Assembly: GCA_964463285.1 (NCBI GenBank)
Contig: CAYXBB010000015.1
Location: 1-40,129 of the forward strand
Reading direction: 5' to 3'
Length of the DNA: 40,129 bases
Source: JAAZLS01 sp964463285
GTDB lineage: Bacteria > Bacillota > Dethiobacteria > DTU022
Shown: one piece after another, positions 32,943-39,783 of the stretch
How the letters are laid out: each line of letters opens with the position of its first letter
How positions within the stretch are numbered: the first letter of the stretch is position 1
The notes under the pieces: model-generated
Databases searched by the model: none
Told to the model about the DNA's origin: nothing
The model's input: the letters and a program-made list of their open reading frames with translations, nothing else
Program-made: the position numbers and the translations under genes

Positions 32943-33226
32943 CACTCGACTGTTTTGATAACCTTGTTGGAGAAAAAGGGCAGGTTTTGGGACTGCCTTT
33001 TTATAGTATGGCGATGTTTAGAAATTGGGGGAATGTTTTTTCCGGCAAACATGAAATTTCGAAGATAAATATGGGTATCTTCCCATTCTCCTGTTATACC
33101 TGCGGATGGTTACCGAATCCCATAAAACGAATGGGATCGACTATGTTATAATTAATTGTCCTACAGTTAATTTCAGCTGCCTTCTTAATATAATATAGAA
33201 AACAGTTGCGGTGGTGAACCATAACA
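32943..33226. other. Intergenic region without a recognisable gene
   Basis: A 7-bp hairpin (ATCCCAT...ATGGGAT near 33117-33138) lies after copA but lacks a U-run. AT-rich TATAAT-like hexamers occur near 33142 and 33190 without convincing -35 partners. A 70-codon open frame here has no family resemblance and no ribosome binding site. Confidence 0.5.
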
Positions 33227-34393
33227 ATGATATATCATATCAGGACCTACTTTTTGGGGGCAAGAACTGTAAAAACCGGTATTGCCGTTAGCATATCAGT
33301 GTTTTTATCCGGTTATGTTCCTTATTCTTCGCCCCTTCTGGCGGGGCTGGCGGCCGTAATTTGCATGCAGCCCAGCATTACGGCCAGTGTAAATAAAGGT
33401 TTTACCCGCATTCAAACAACAGTAATAGCAGGATTGTTCGGGCTGGTTTTTTACTATGTTTTGGGCGCAAATATTCTAACCCTGGGGCTGGCCGTAATTG
33501 TTTCCGTTGTTTTGTTTAACAAGCTAAAATGGGATGAATCCGTGGTGCTGGCTTCTGTTATCGTAATCACAATTATGTCCGAGGTTGCGGATAATGTTTT
33601 TTACTATACCCTGGGAAGAGTAAGCAGTACCCTGGTGGGTATAGGGGTAGCCACAGTTACCAATATTTTACTGGTGCCGCCCCGGCATAAATCGGCCTTT
33701 CGCAAGAAATTAAACAATTTGACCGACCGGTTTTCGGATCTTTATATTAAAGCGATAGAAGTTTTTGCTCCCGGCAAGGTTGAGCCGGCCACCGGAATTT
33801 TGCAGGACCTAAATGCGGTAGAATCGGACATTAATAGTTTGAAGCAGGAGTTAAATCACCTTAAGACCGGGGCAGGATCTTTGTACGGGGCCTATCTGGA
33901 GGGTATCAAACAGTGGGAAGTGGTTCTTTTTGAACGGGGCGTACTCTTCTTGGAAGATGAGTTGTCCAAAATGCACAAAGTAGTGGAAGTGGCGCAAAAT
34001 TGTCGGCAGCAAACATTAAAGTTGATACAAGCGGGGGAAATAGAAATATCTGATCACACAAATTTGGAATTTACTACGCTGATAGATTCAATACATGAAC
34101 TGGTACATATGCTTTGCAAACTGCATCGCAGCGTATTTGGGCTGTTGGGAGAAAAAGAGACCGAATCCTGGCCCCGGATCAAACAAAGCGTAGAACAGAT
34201 AGACTCCTTAAAAAAGAAATTACGGCAGCAGCTAAAAGGGTGGCAAATTAAACACATCCAGGAGCTGGACATAGTTTCAATTATGTCGATCTGCAGGATA
34301 ATCTATGATCTGGAAGAGATAACCGATGGGCTTATGGAGTTGGCCCGGGCAAGCATATCTTCTTCAGGGCAGGAAAAACAGGCAGAAGCATGA
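33227..34393 (+). CDS. FUSC/aromatic acid exporter-like membrane protein
   Basis: A 388-residue protein. The N-terminal half (1-150) has four to six closely spaced membrane helices beginning RTVKTGIAVSISVFLSGYVPYSSPLLAGLAAVICMQPS. This is the hallmark of the ArAE_1/FUSC group, where a TxR..K-GxA...P pattern precedes an alternating helix bundle. The C-terminal half is cytoplasmic and strongly helical with coiled-coil character (LNAVESDINSLKQELNHL...). Family members are proposed to export aromatic acids or related compounds. The start has no strong ribosome binding site. The substrate is unknown. Confidence 0.75.
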   Translation: MIYHIRTYFLGARTVKTGIAVSISVFLSGYVPYSSPLLAGLAAVICMQPSITASVNKGFTRIQTTVIAGLFGLVFYYVLGANILTLGLAVIVSVVLFNKLKWDESVVLASVIVITIMSEVADNVFYYTLGRVSSTLVGIGVATVTNILLVPPRHKSAFRKKLNNLTDRFSDLYIKAIEVFAPGKVEPATGILQDLNAVESDINSLKQELNHLKTGAGSLYGAYLEGIKQWEVVLFERGVLFLEDELSKMHKVVEVAQNCRQQTLKLIQAGEIEISDHTNLEFTTLIDSIHELVHMLCKLHRSVFGLLGEKETESWPRIKQSVEQIDSLKKKLRQQLKGWQIKHIQELDIVSIMSICRIIYDLEEITDGLMELARASISSSGQEKQAEA

Positions 34394-34479
34394 ATAAACG
34401 GATAATATTATTAGATTATTTCAAGGCTTCTCGCTTGCAGGATATAGGTGTTAAGTTAAGAACACTTAATTGTTTTTCT

Positions 34480-34550
34480 GGCGATGGAGCCCGATAAATA
34501 TGATTTTTTACCCGAGCGGTAATCATAACCGAAAGTGATGCCGGCGGGTA
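34480..34550 (+). other. Structured leader of unknown class before the Smr-like gene
   Basis: GCCCG (34489-34493) can pair with CGGGT (34545-34549), enclosing ATGAT...TACC paired with GGTAATCAT (34500-34526, with a T bulge). The 5' piece GGCGATGGAG recalls the start of fluoride riboswitches, but the required CGCC-AUAAAC and CUAC parts are missing, so I do not assign that class. Confidence 0.3.
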
Positions 34551-34590
34551 ATATAAATTCAGGTATAAAAAGCATTTAAAAAGGAGGAAT

Positions 34591-35097
34591 TTGCCCGGGC
34601 CGGAGTTGCCACCTCCGATATTGCGGTCAGGGAGCAAACGAACCGTGGAAACGAAATTATGCCCGATCTGTGGGAACGATATTCTTGAGGGAGCCGGCCG
34701 GTGTCATTACTGCAACAGCATTTTGCTGCCGGGGACCCGGTCACCAGTCAGGCGCAACTTTATTTACACGACCAATCTGGAGGCAGGTTTACCGTCGGTG
34801 GAAGAAGGCCTTGATAGGTTGGAAACAGAACTGTTGCGAGCGAAGCATTCCGGTGTACATTTGATGCGGGTTATCCACGGGTGGGGCTCCGGTGGCACCG
34901 GCGGTAAATTGAGAGAGGCCTGCCGGGTGTTTCTAAGACAAAAAGTTGCTGCCGGGCAGATCAGAAGCTTTCTAGCGGGTGAGGATTATTGCCGGGGCAA
35001 CCCGGCCGGGAAAAAATTGATTGAGCGTTATCCCAAATTACGAAAAAGTGAGCGTTCAGATCGACATAACAAAGGTATAACTTTTGTGGAACTTTAG
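34591..35097 (+). CDS. Zinc-ribbon plus Smr (MutS2 C-terminal-like) domain protein
   Basis: A 168-residue protein. A zinc ribbon (CPIC at 24-27, CHYC at 38-41) is followed by a linker and an Smr domain (NLEAGLPSVEEGLDRLETELLRAKHSGVHLMRVIHGWGSGG...). The classical Smr motif HGxGTGxL appears here with extra residues as HGWGSGGTGGKL. Smr domains nick or bind nucleic acid, often at branched DNA or on stalled-ribosome mRNA. The start is uncertain. TTG 34591 follows AAAGGAGG by only three bases, while GTG 34645, directly before the zinc ribbon, has AGGGAG ten bases upstream. The Pro-rich first 18 residues favour the later start. Confidence 0.72.
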   Translation: MPGPELPPPILRSGSKRTVETKLCPICGNDILEGAGRCHYCNSILLPGTRSPVRRNFIYTTNLEAGLPSVEEGLDRLETELLRAKHSGVHLMRVIHGWGSGGTGGKLREACRVFLRQKVAAGQIRSFLAGEDYCRGNPAGKKLIERYPKLRKSERSDRHNKGITFVEL

Positions 35098-35117
35098 GAC
35101 TATACCGTCCAGGATTA

Positions 35118-35145
35118 TTGACATATGCCAAGAACGAGGTATAAT
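35118..35145 (+). promoter_or_regulatory. Sigma-70 promoter of the zinc-finger/winged-helix gene
   Basis: TTGACA (35118-35123) and TATAAT (35140-35145) are perfect hexamers spaced 16 bp. The predicted leader from about 35152 to 35364 is over 200 nt and contains short inverted repeats (CCTTTT...AAAAGG near 35303-35322) but nothing I can classify. Confidence 0.75.
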
Positions 35146-35364
35146 AAAATTTAGTAAATGTTATGTACCATAGATCATGTAAGGGATCGGCTGAATTATC
35201 GGTAAAGGGCAAATGGCCTTTAATACAAGGGGAGCATTGCCGGTTTTGCAATGGTTTTTAAGAAAGTTGTGTTCACGGTTGTTATCGGCATCGGCCTGAA
35301 TCCCTTTTGCAGTCAAAAAGGATCCGGCAGTTTATTACTTGTTTAAGAACAGGGAGGTATTGTT

Positions 35365-35757
35365 ATGTTTTGCGAAAAGTGCGGAGGGAAGATTTCTGGA
35401 GATGAGGTGTATAAGCATGCCGGCCAAAATTATTGCGAAGACTGCTACATAGAGACTATGAGTGTTCTAAAAACCTGTGATCCCATGGCAGTACGTTCTG
35501 CCAGGCTTACCAGGGAAAGATTTGGCCAGAAAGGCACGGAAGGACTTTTGCCGGTACAAAAAAAGATTTATAATTTTTTACAAGAACATGGGGAGGCAAC
35601 CCGGGAACAGATAGCTAAGGAGTTTAAACTTGAACAAAAAGAGCTGGAAAAACATTTCTCTGTTCTGCGCCATTGTGAGTTGGTAAAAGGGTTAAAAAAA
35701 GCAGATAAAATTTACATGACACTGATGAATGTAAAAAACAGTGCAAACGGAAATTAA
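35365..35757 (+). CDS. Zinc-finger and winged-helix protein of unknown function
   Basis: A 130-residue protein. The N-terminus has a LIM-like zinc-binding pattern (C3, C6, possibly H18, C24 and C27: CEKCGGKI...CEDC). Residues 62-120 form a winged helix-turn-helix (LLPVQKKIYNFLQEHGEATREQIAKEFKLEQKELEKHFSVLRHCELVKG). The layout suggests a metal- or redox-sensing DNA-binding protein, or a small transcription-associated factor. It has its own strong promoter and a GGGAGGT ribosome binding site. The metallo-hydrolase gene starts 73 bp downstream on the same strand and may be co-transcribed. I do not recognise a named family. Confidence 0.65.
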   Translation: MFCEKCGGKISGDEVYKHAGQNYCEDCYIETMSVLKTCDPMAVRSARLTRERFGQKGTEGLLPVQKKIYNFLQEHGEATREQIAKEFKLEQKELEKHFSVLRHCELVKGLKKADKIYMTLMNVKNSANGN

Positions 35758-35830
35758 TTAAAATAAAAACATATCTTAAGATGTTGAGATCCTTAACCTA
35801 TAATATGTAAAATTAGGTGGTTGGTGGATT

Positions 35831-36652
35831 ATGATCATTAAAACATTGGTTGAAAACACCTCAATATCTGATGATTTTGGTAAAGAACATGGATTTAGTG
35901 TATACCTAGAGACAGAAGGTCAAAAGATTCTGTTTGATGTTGGAGCAAGCGAACTGTTTTTTGAGAATGCTCAGAAGATGGGTGTAAATATTTCCGAGGT
36001 TGATCTTGTTGTGATTTCCCACGGACACTACGATCATGGGGGCGGACTCGGAAAATTTTTAAAAGAGAATTCAAAAGCAAAGGTGTTTGTACATCACCTG
36101 GCATTCAATAAATATTATGCCCGACGGCAAAACAATAAAATTGAATACATCGGCCTGGCCGGCGATCTGAAGAATAACCGGCAAATTATAATGACTTCCG
36201 GCCAATTCCCCATTGGTCCGGAGATCGAAATATTTTCAAACGTCACTCGGGTGGAGGCACCTCCGAAATTAATGGGTAATTTGCTTATGGAACAAAATGG
36301 ACAAATAGTCGAAGATACCTTTGCCCACGAACAAAATCTAATAGTGGAGGAAGGCGGAAAAACGATTCTATTGGCAGGTTGCGCCCATAATGGCATTATA
36401 AATATTGTTAAATGTTTTCACCGGCTTAAGGGTCGTATGCCTGATTATGTAATAGGTGGCTTTCACCTTCATGAGCCTAGATCGGGTGACTGGGATTTAG
36501 ATGCGGTAAACAAAGTTGGCAAATATCTGTTGGATACAAAAGCGATGTATTATACCGGTCATTGTACGGGTTTGGAGCCTTATAGACATTTGAAAGGTAT
36601 GATGGGGGAAAGTATAGATTATCTGTCAACCGGCAGTGTAATAACTATTTAA
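35831..36652 (+). CDS. Metallo-beta-lactamase fold hydrolase
   Basis: A 273-residue MBL-fold protein. Zinc-binding residues are H64, H66, D68 and H69 in ISHGHYDHGG, with later ligands in LLAGCAHNGI and the C-terminal YYTGHCTGL. The order and spacing match the subgroup often labelled dihydropterin-aminobenzene-phosphate synthase-like (GxSVYLETxGxKILFDVGAS, then GGFHLHEP). The true substrate of that subgroup in Clostridia is generally unknown. ATG 35831 has GGTGG upstream. It converges on the radical SAM gene, with the stops 11 bp apart. Confidence 0.85.
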   Translation: MIIKTLVENTSISDDFGKEHGFSVYLETEGQKILFDVGASELFFENAQKMGVNISEVDLVVISHGHYDHGGGLGKFLKENSKAKVFVHHLAFNKYYARRQNNKIEYIGLAGDLKNNRQIIMTSGQFPIGPEIEIFSNVTRVEAPPKLMGNLLMEQNGQIVEDTFAHEQNLIVEEGGKTILLAGCAHNGIINIVKCFHRLKGRMPDYVIGGFHLHEPRSGDWDLDAVNKVGKYLLDTKAMYYTGHCTGLEPYRHLKGMMGESIDYLSTGSVITI

Positions 36653-36663
36653 AATTGTTGCTA

Positions 36664-37602
36664 TCAGGGATTTTTTATTTTTACAAATGTGCCCCTTTTT
36701 TTCTGTTCCATCTCGATCAGGCCCGCGGCTAGAAGGTGACGCAAATATTTTTGCACTTCCGCCGGGCGAACGCCAACAATCCGGGAAAGATCATAGGCGG
36801 TGCAGGGCCTTCGCCGGAGAGTTTGCAGGATAGTTTCCTGGTAATTTTCATCGAAGATTGGGACTTTAAAATGGGACTCGGGCTTTTTAATTAGTTCTAC
36901 TTTGCTGCCCAGATAGTCGGTGATTTCCCGCATTTTATCCGGTGTGGCCTCCTTTACCCAGCTTTCCGCTCCCGGCCGGTCAAGGGTGCCTATTAAAACC
37001 CGGTCTGGATTGATCTTTTGGATAGCTTCTTTTATTGCCGTCAATTCCCGGGCAGTATCGTTCAAGCCGGGGACAATGAATATTTCCAGGTGAATTTTAC
37101 CCCGGTATTCATGACGCAAAGCATCCAGCCCGGAGATGATCTTCTCGCATTTGAGGGAAGAGTGTGGCCGGTTCAGTTTTTGAAAAACTTGCTCTGTAGC
37201 TGCATCTAGCGAGGGGATAATTAAATCGGCTCGGATGATCTGGCTTCGGAGGTGCGCGGAAGAGAAAAGTGTTCCGTTGGTGAGAAGACAGATGGGATAT
37301 TGCGGAAACTGTTCCTTGATATAATCAATCACCTGGTCGATGTATTTGTGCAAGGTGGGTTCCCCGGAGCCTGCAAAAGTGATGAAGTCAAGATCCGGTT
37401 TTCTTTGGAGGAAATGCTCCAGTTCTGCCAGGACTGCATCCACCGGCACATATTCTTTTCTGGATACGGTTAAATTTGTAGTGCGTCCGCATTCGCAGTA
37501 GACACAATTGAGAGAGCAGGTTTTCAAAGGAACAAGGTCGATGCCCAGAGATACGCCGAGGCGGCGCGAGGGAACGGGGCCAAAAAGGTAGCGCTGTTTC
37601 AT
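36664..37602 (-). CDS. Radical SAM protein with C-terminal winged-helix domain
   Basis: A 312-residue protein. C29, C33 and C36 (CSLNCVYC) bind the [4Fe-4S] cluster. The opening LFGPVPSRRLGVSLGIDLVPLKTCSLNC defines a distinct radical SAM subgroup, and FAGSGEPTLH is the glycine-rich SAM-binding motif. Residues 250-305 form a winged helix (YQETILQTLRRRPCTAYDLSRIVGVRPAEVQKYLRHLLAAGLIE), suggesting nucleic-acid binding. The reaction is unknown for this subgroup. The start has GGGGAG about eleven bases upstream. Confidence 0.85.
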   Translation of the reverse strand: MKQRYLFGPVPSRRLGVSLGIDLVPLKTCSLNCVYCECGRTTNLTVSRKEYVPVDAVLAELEHFLQRKPDLDFITFAGSGEPTLHKYIDQVIDYIKEQFPQYPICLLTNGTLFSSAHLRSQIIRADLIIPSLDAATEQVFQKLNRPHSSLKCEKIISGLDALRHEYRGKIHLEIFIVPGLNDTARELTAIKEAIQKINPDRVLIGTLDRPGAESWVKEATPDKMREITDYLGSKVELIKKPESHFKVPIFDENYQETILQTLRRRPCTAYDLSRIVGVRPAEVQKYLRHLLAAGLIEMEQKKRGTFVKIKNP

Positions 37603-37755
37603 AAGGTTTACAACTCCCCGCCGGTATTAACAAAATTGAAGGCGCTATTATTATTTTAACTATACCATAATCCGTTATTAGTGTATATCCGTAATCTTCC
37701 GACTTGTGTAATACATTCCCAGAGAAATAAACGCTCTAGAATTGGGGAATCGAGG

Positions 37756-38616
37756 TTGAAAAAAAACAAATCAGTTGCACCCGTATTGAAATGGGTGGGG
37801 GGAAAACGACAAATATTGGAGGAAATTAAACCGTATATCCCCAAATCTTTTACAACTTATTATGAGCCTTTTTTAGGCGGCGGTGCGGTTTTGTTTGAGC
37901 TTCAGCCCCGGATAGCTTTTGCAAATGATGTTAACAGTGAGTTGATGAATGTATATGCGGTGATAAAAGATCAGGTGGAGGATCTAATTGAGAGTCTTGA
38001 AGAACATGCCGGTGTTTACAGCAGCGGAAATAAATCTAAAGAATATTTTTACAAGATCCGGAAGATAGATAGAGAAAAGGATAACTACGACAGACTAACG
38101 CCTGTGCAAAAAGCCTCAAGAGTAATTTTCTTAAATAAAACATGCTACAACGGATTGTTCCGAGTCAACCGGGCAGGCCAGTTTAATTCTCCTTTCGGAT
38201 ACTATAAAAACCCTAAAATTGTTAATGCTAAAATATTAAGAGCCGTCAATCAGTATTTCAACAAGGCAGACATTGGGCTTTCCTGCAATGATTTTGAGGT
38301 TTCATTGGAAAATGCTATGGAAAGAGATTTTGTTTACCTTGATCCTCCCTATGATCCGGTTTCGGACATTGCAAGTTTTACCGGGTATGAAAAAGGGGGA
38401 TTCGGCTATGAGGAACAAATAAGGCTGAGCCGGGTTTGTCATAACCTTAATAAAAGGGGTGTTAAGTTTCTTTTATCTAACTCGGCCACAGATTTCATAA
38501 TAAATTTGTACAGGAATTACAAAATTGAAATAATACGGGCTAAAAGGGCGGTTAATTCCCGGGGCGATAGACGTGGCGAGGTTGATGAAGTGCTGGTGAG
38601 AAATTTTGAGCCTTAG
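37756..38616 (+). CDS. Dam-type DNA adenine N6-methyltransferase
   Basis: A 286-residue class alpha N6-adenine methyltransferase. It has the N-terminal VLKWVGGKRQ, SAM-binding YEPFLGGGAVLFEL (36-49) and catalytic DPPY near 196-199, in the order of Dam/M.DpnII enzymes that methylate GATC. TTG 37756 is favoured by GGGGA seven bases upstream and by the usual position of the first motif; an in-frame upstream extension of 25 residues is non-conserved. No restriction endonuclease gene is adjacent, so it looks like an orphan methylase. GATC specificity is inferred from the family. Confidence 0.88.
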   Translation: MKKNKSVAPVLKWVGGKRQILEEIKPYIPKSFTTYYEPFLGGGAVLFELQPRIAFANDVNSELMNVYAVIKDQVEDLIESLEEHAGVYSSGNKSKEYFYKIRKIDREKDNYDRLTPVQKASRVIFLNKTCYNGLFRVNRAGQFNSPFGYYKNPKIVNAKILRAVNQYFNKADIGLSCNDFEVSLENAMERDFVYLDPPYDPVSDIASFTGYEKGGFGYEEQIRLSRVCHNLNKRGVKFLLSNSATDFIINLYRNYKIEIIRAKRAVNSRGDRRGEVDEVLVRNFEP

Positions 38617-38666
38617 CGGAGGGATTGCTGAAATGATCCAACTTCTGAGAATTCCTTATAAACCAA

Positions 38667-38743
38667 TGGTCGGAGCGGCGGGATTCGAACCCGCGACCTC
38701 TTGGTCCCGAACCAAGCGCGCTACCAAGCTGCGCTACGCCCCG
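38667..38743 (-). tRNA. tRNA-Pro (anticodon CGG)
   Basis: A complete cloverleaf on the minus strand. Acceptor arm CGGGGCG pairs with CGCTCCG (one G-U). The D arm contains AGCTTGGTA, the anticodon stem CTTGG/CCAAG encloses TTCGGGA, and the T arm GCGGG-TTCGAAT-CCCGC follows. The anticodon CGG reads CCG (Pro). The 3' CCA is encoded. Confidence 0.95.
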
Positions 38744-38797
38744 ATCTGCAACTCAATTATAACATAGCAATTTTTAAATAGAAAGATAAATGGTAAA

Positions 38798-39049
38798 TTG
38801 CAAGAAACCCCCTTGGCTACTCGGCTTCGCAAAGAGCCAGAGGTAAAACGGTTCGAATTTATCAGGGTTAACTGCTATAATTACCGGGTAGCGAAGCTAT
38901 GCAAAACTCTTGGGGTATCAAGAAGCGGCTACTATGCATGGGATAAACGACCGGAGAGTAATAGGATCAAGGAAAATGAAAAATTTTTAATAAAGATTAT
39001 AGAAAATAAAAATTTAGGAACAGCCCTTGGTGTTTCTGCTGCCCCTTAA
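38798..39049 (+). pseudogene. IS3-family OrfB transposase fragment
   Basis: The frame contains FEFIRVNCYNYRVAKLCKTLGVSRSGYYAW, then a KRPESNRIKENEKFLIKII segment. This is the HTH_21 start of IS3/IS150 OrfB transposases (usually ...MCRVLGVSRSGYYAWxxRP). Homology stops about 39007, and the catalytic DDE core is missing. It is a truncated relic next to the tRNA. Confidence 0.7.
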
Positions 39050-39125
39050 TGCCCCCAAGCTGATGGTATTGCCTGTCACGAAATAGCCATATACAATGAC
39101 CACATACCAAACTTAAGAAAGGAAA

Positions 39126-39173
39126 ACGCCCCCGTAAATGCACTACCATGGTCAGTAGTAGTACTGGGGGCGT
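39126..39173 (+). other. Long stem-loop ahead of the DUF6431-like gene
   Basis: ACGCCCCC (39126-39133) and GGGGGCGT (39166-39173) are perfect complements separated by 32 bases, within which ACTAC...GTAGT can extend the pairing. It lies just upstream of the first ATG of the element and may be a terminal or regulatory hairpin of the transposon. A 3' U-run is absent. Confidence 0.45.
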
Positions 39174-39211
39174 CCCAAACAGTATGGTTATTGTATCAAA
39201 GTACCGGCTGA

Positions 39212-39736
39212 TTGAGAACCCCCTCCAAGGTGTTTTTAGTTAAAAGCGAGGAGCAGCATATCTGCCCCTGCTGTGGCGAGGTGCTTAGAGTTATCGGTAG
39301 CCGGAGAAGGGGCTACATAAAGGACACGGGTGAAAAGGTAGTTTTAGTAATCCGGCGTCTAGGCTGTAAAGCCTGTAAGATGGTTCACCACGAGCTACCC
39401 GACATCTTGGTACCGTACAAACGCTACAGCAGTGAAAGCATTGAAAAAGTGATCGGTGAGGAAAAGGCGCTAAGCGTGGTGGCTGATGAATCCACCATCA
39501 CCCGCTGGAGAAGATGGTTTAAGGCACTATCCGATCACCTTTTGGGGAGTTTGATTTCAATTGCTTTTAGGTATTTACAGGATGCTGCGGAAGATGAATC
39601 CACACTTCCCGGGTCTTCGCTTTCTCGGATCTGGAGCCATGTCGGGAGTGCCCCCGGCTGGCTGTCCAGGGTTGTCCGCCCGGTGGTAAACGCAAATTGT
39701 TGGGTACAGACCCGTTCTGCATTCCTGTCCGGTTAG
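39212..39736 (+). CDS. DUF6431-like transposon-associated protein, possibly frameshifted at its N-terminus
   Basis: A frame of about 174 codons. It has a zinc-binding start (CPCCGEVLRVIGSRRR, then RRLGCKACKMVHHELPDILVPYKRY), a central helix-turn-helix-like part (STITRWRRWF) and a basic tail, which is the pattern of DUF6431 proteins encoded next to transposases. Its presumed true N-terminus lies in another frame. ATG 39184 reads MVIVSKYRLIENPLQGVF and stops at a T-run (39233-39237), where this frame continues FLVKSEEQHICPCCG. A one-base indel there would join them. The TTG 39212 start has no ribosome binding site. The gene may therefore be inactive, or the indel may be a sequencing error. Confidence 0.6.
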   Translation: MRTPSKVFLVKSEEQHICPCCGEVLRVIGSRRRGYIKDTGEKVVLVIRRLGCKACKMVHHELPDILVPYKRYSSESIEKVIGEEKALSVVADESTITRWRRWFKALSDHLLGSLISIAFRYLQDAAEDESTLPGSSLSRIWSHVGSAPGWLSRVVRPVVNANCWVQTRSAFLSG

Positions 39737-39783
39737 GTCTCGGTTAGACTCATGTTAAACCTGCATTTTTAGGAGGAATTAAC

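Noticed and set aside
32939..33151. A 70-codon open frame after copA
   Set aside because: It overlaps the copA stop, has no ribosome binding site or family resemblance, and is likely chance.
34480..34520. Fluoride riboswitch (crcB motif) before the Smr-like gene
   Set aside because: The opening GGCGATGGAG fits, but the complementary CGCC, the AUAAAC segment and the 3' CUAC part are not found, and no fluoride-related gene follows.
35251..35346. A 31-codon small hydrophobic protein in the leader of the zinc-finger gene
   Set aside because: It has no ribosome binding site and no evidence beyond an open frame.
39126..39173. Intrinsic terminator
   Set aside because: No U-run follows the stem.
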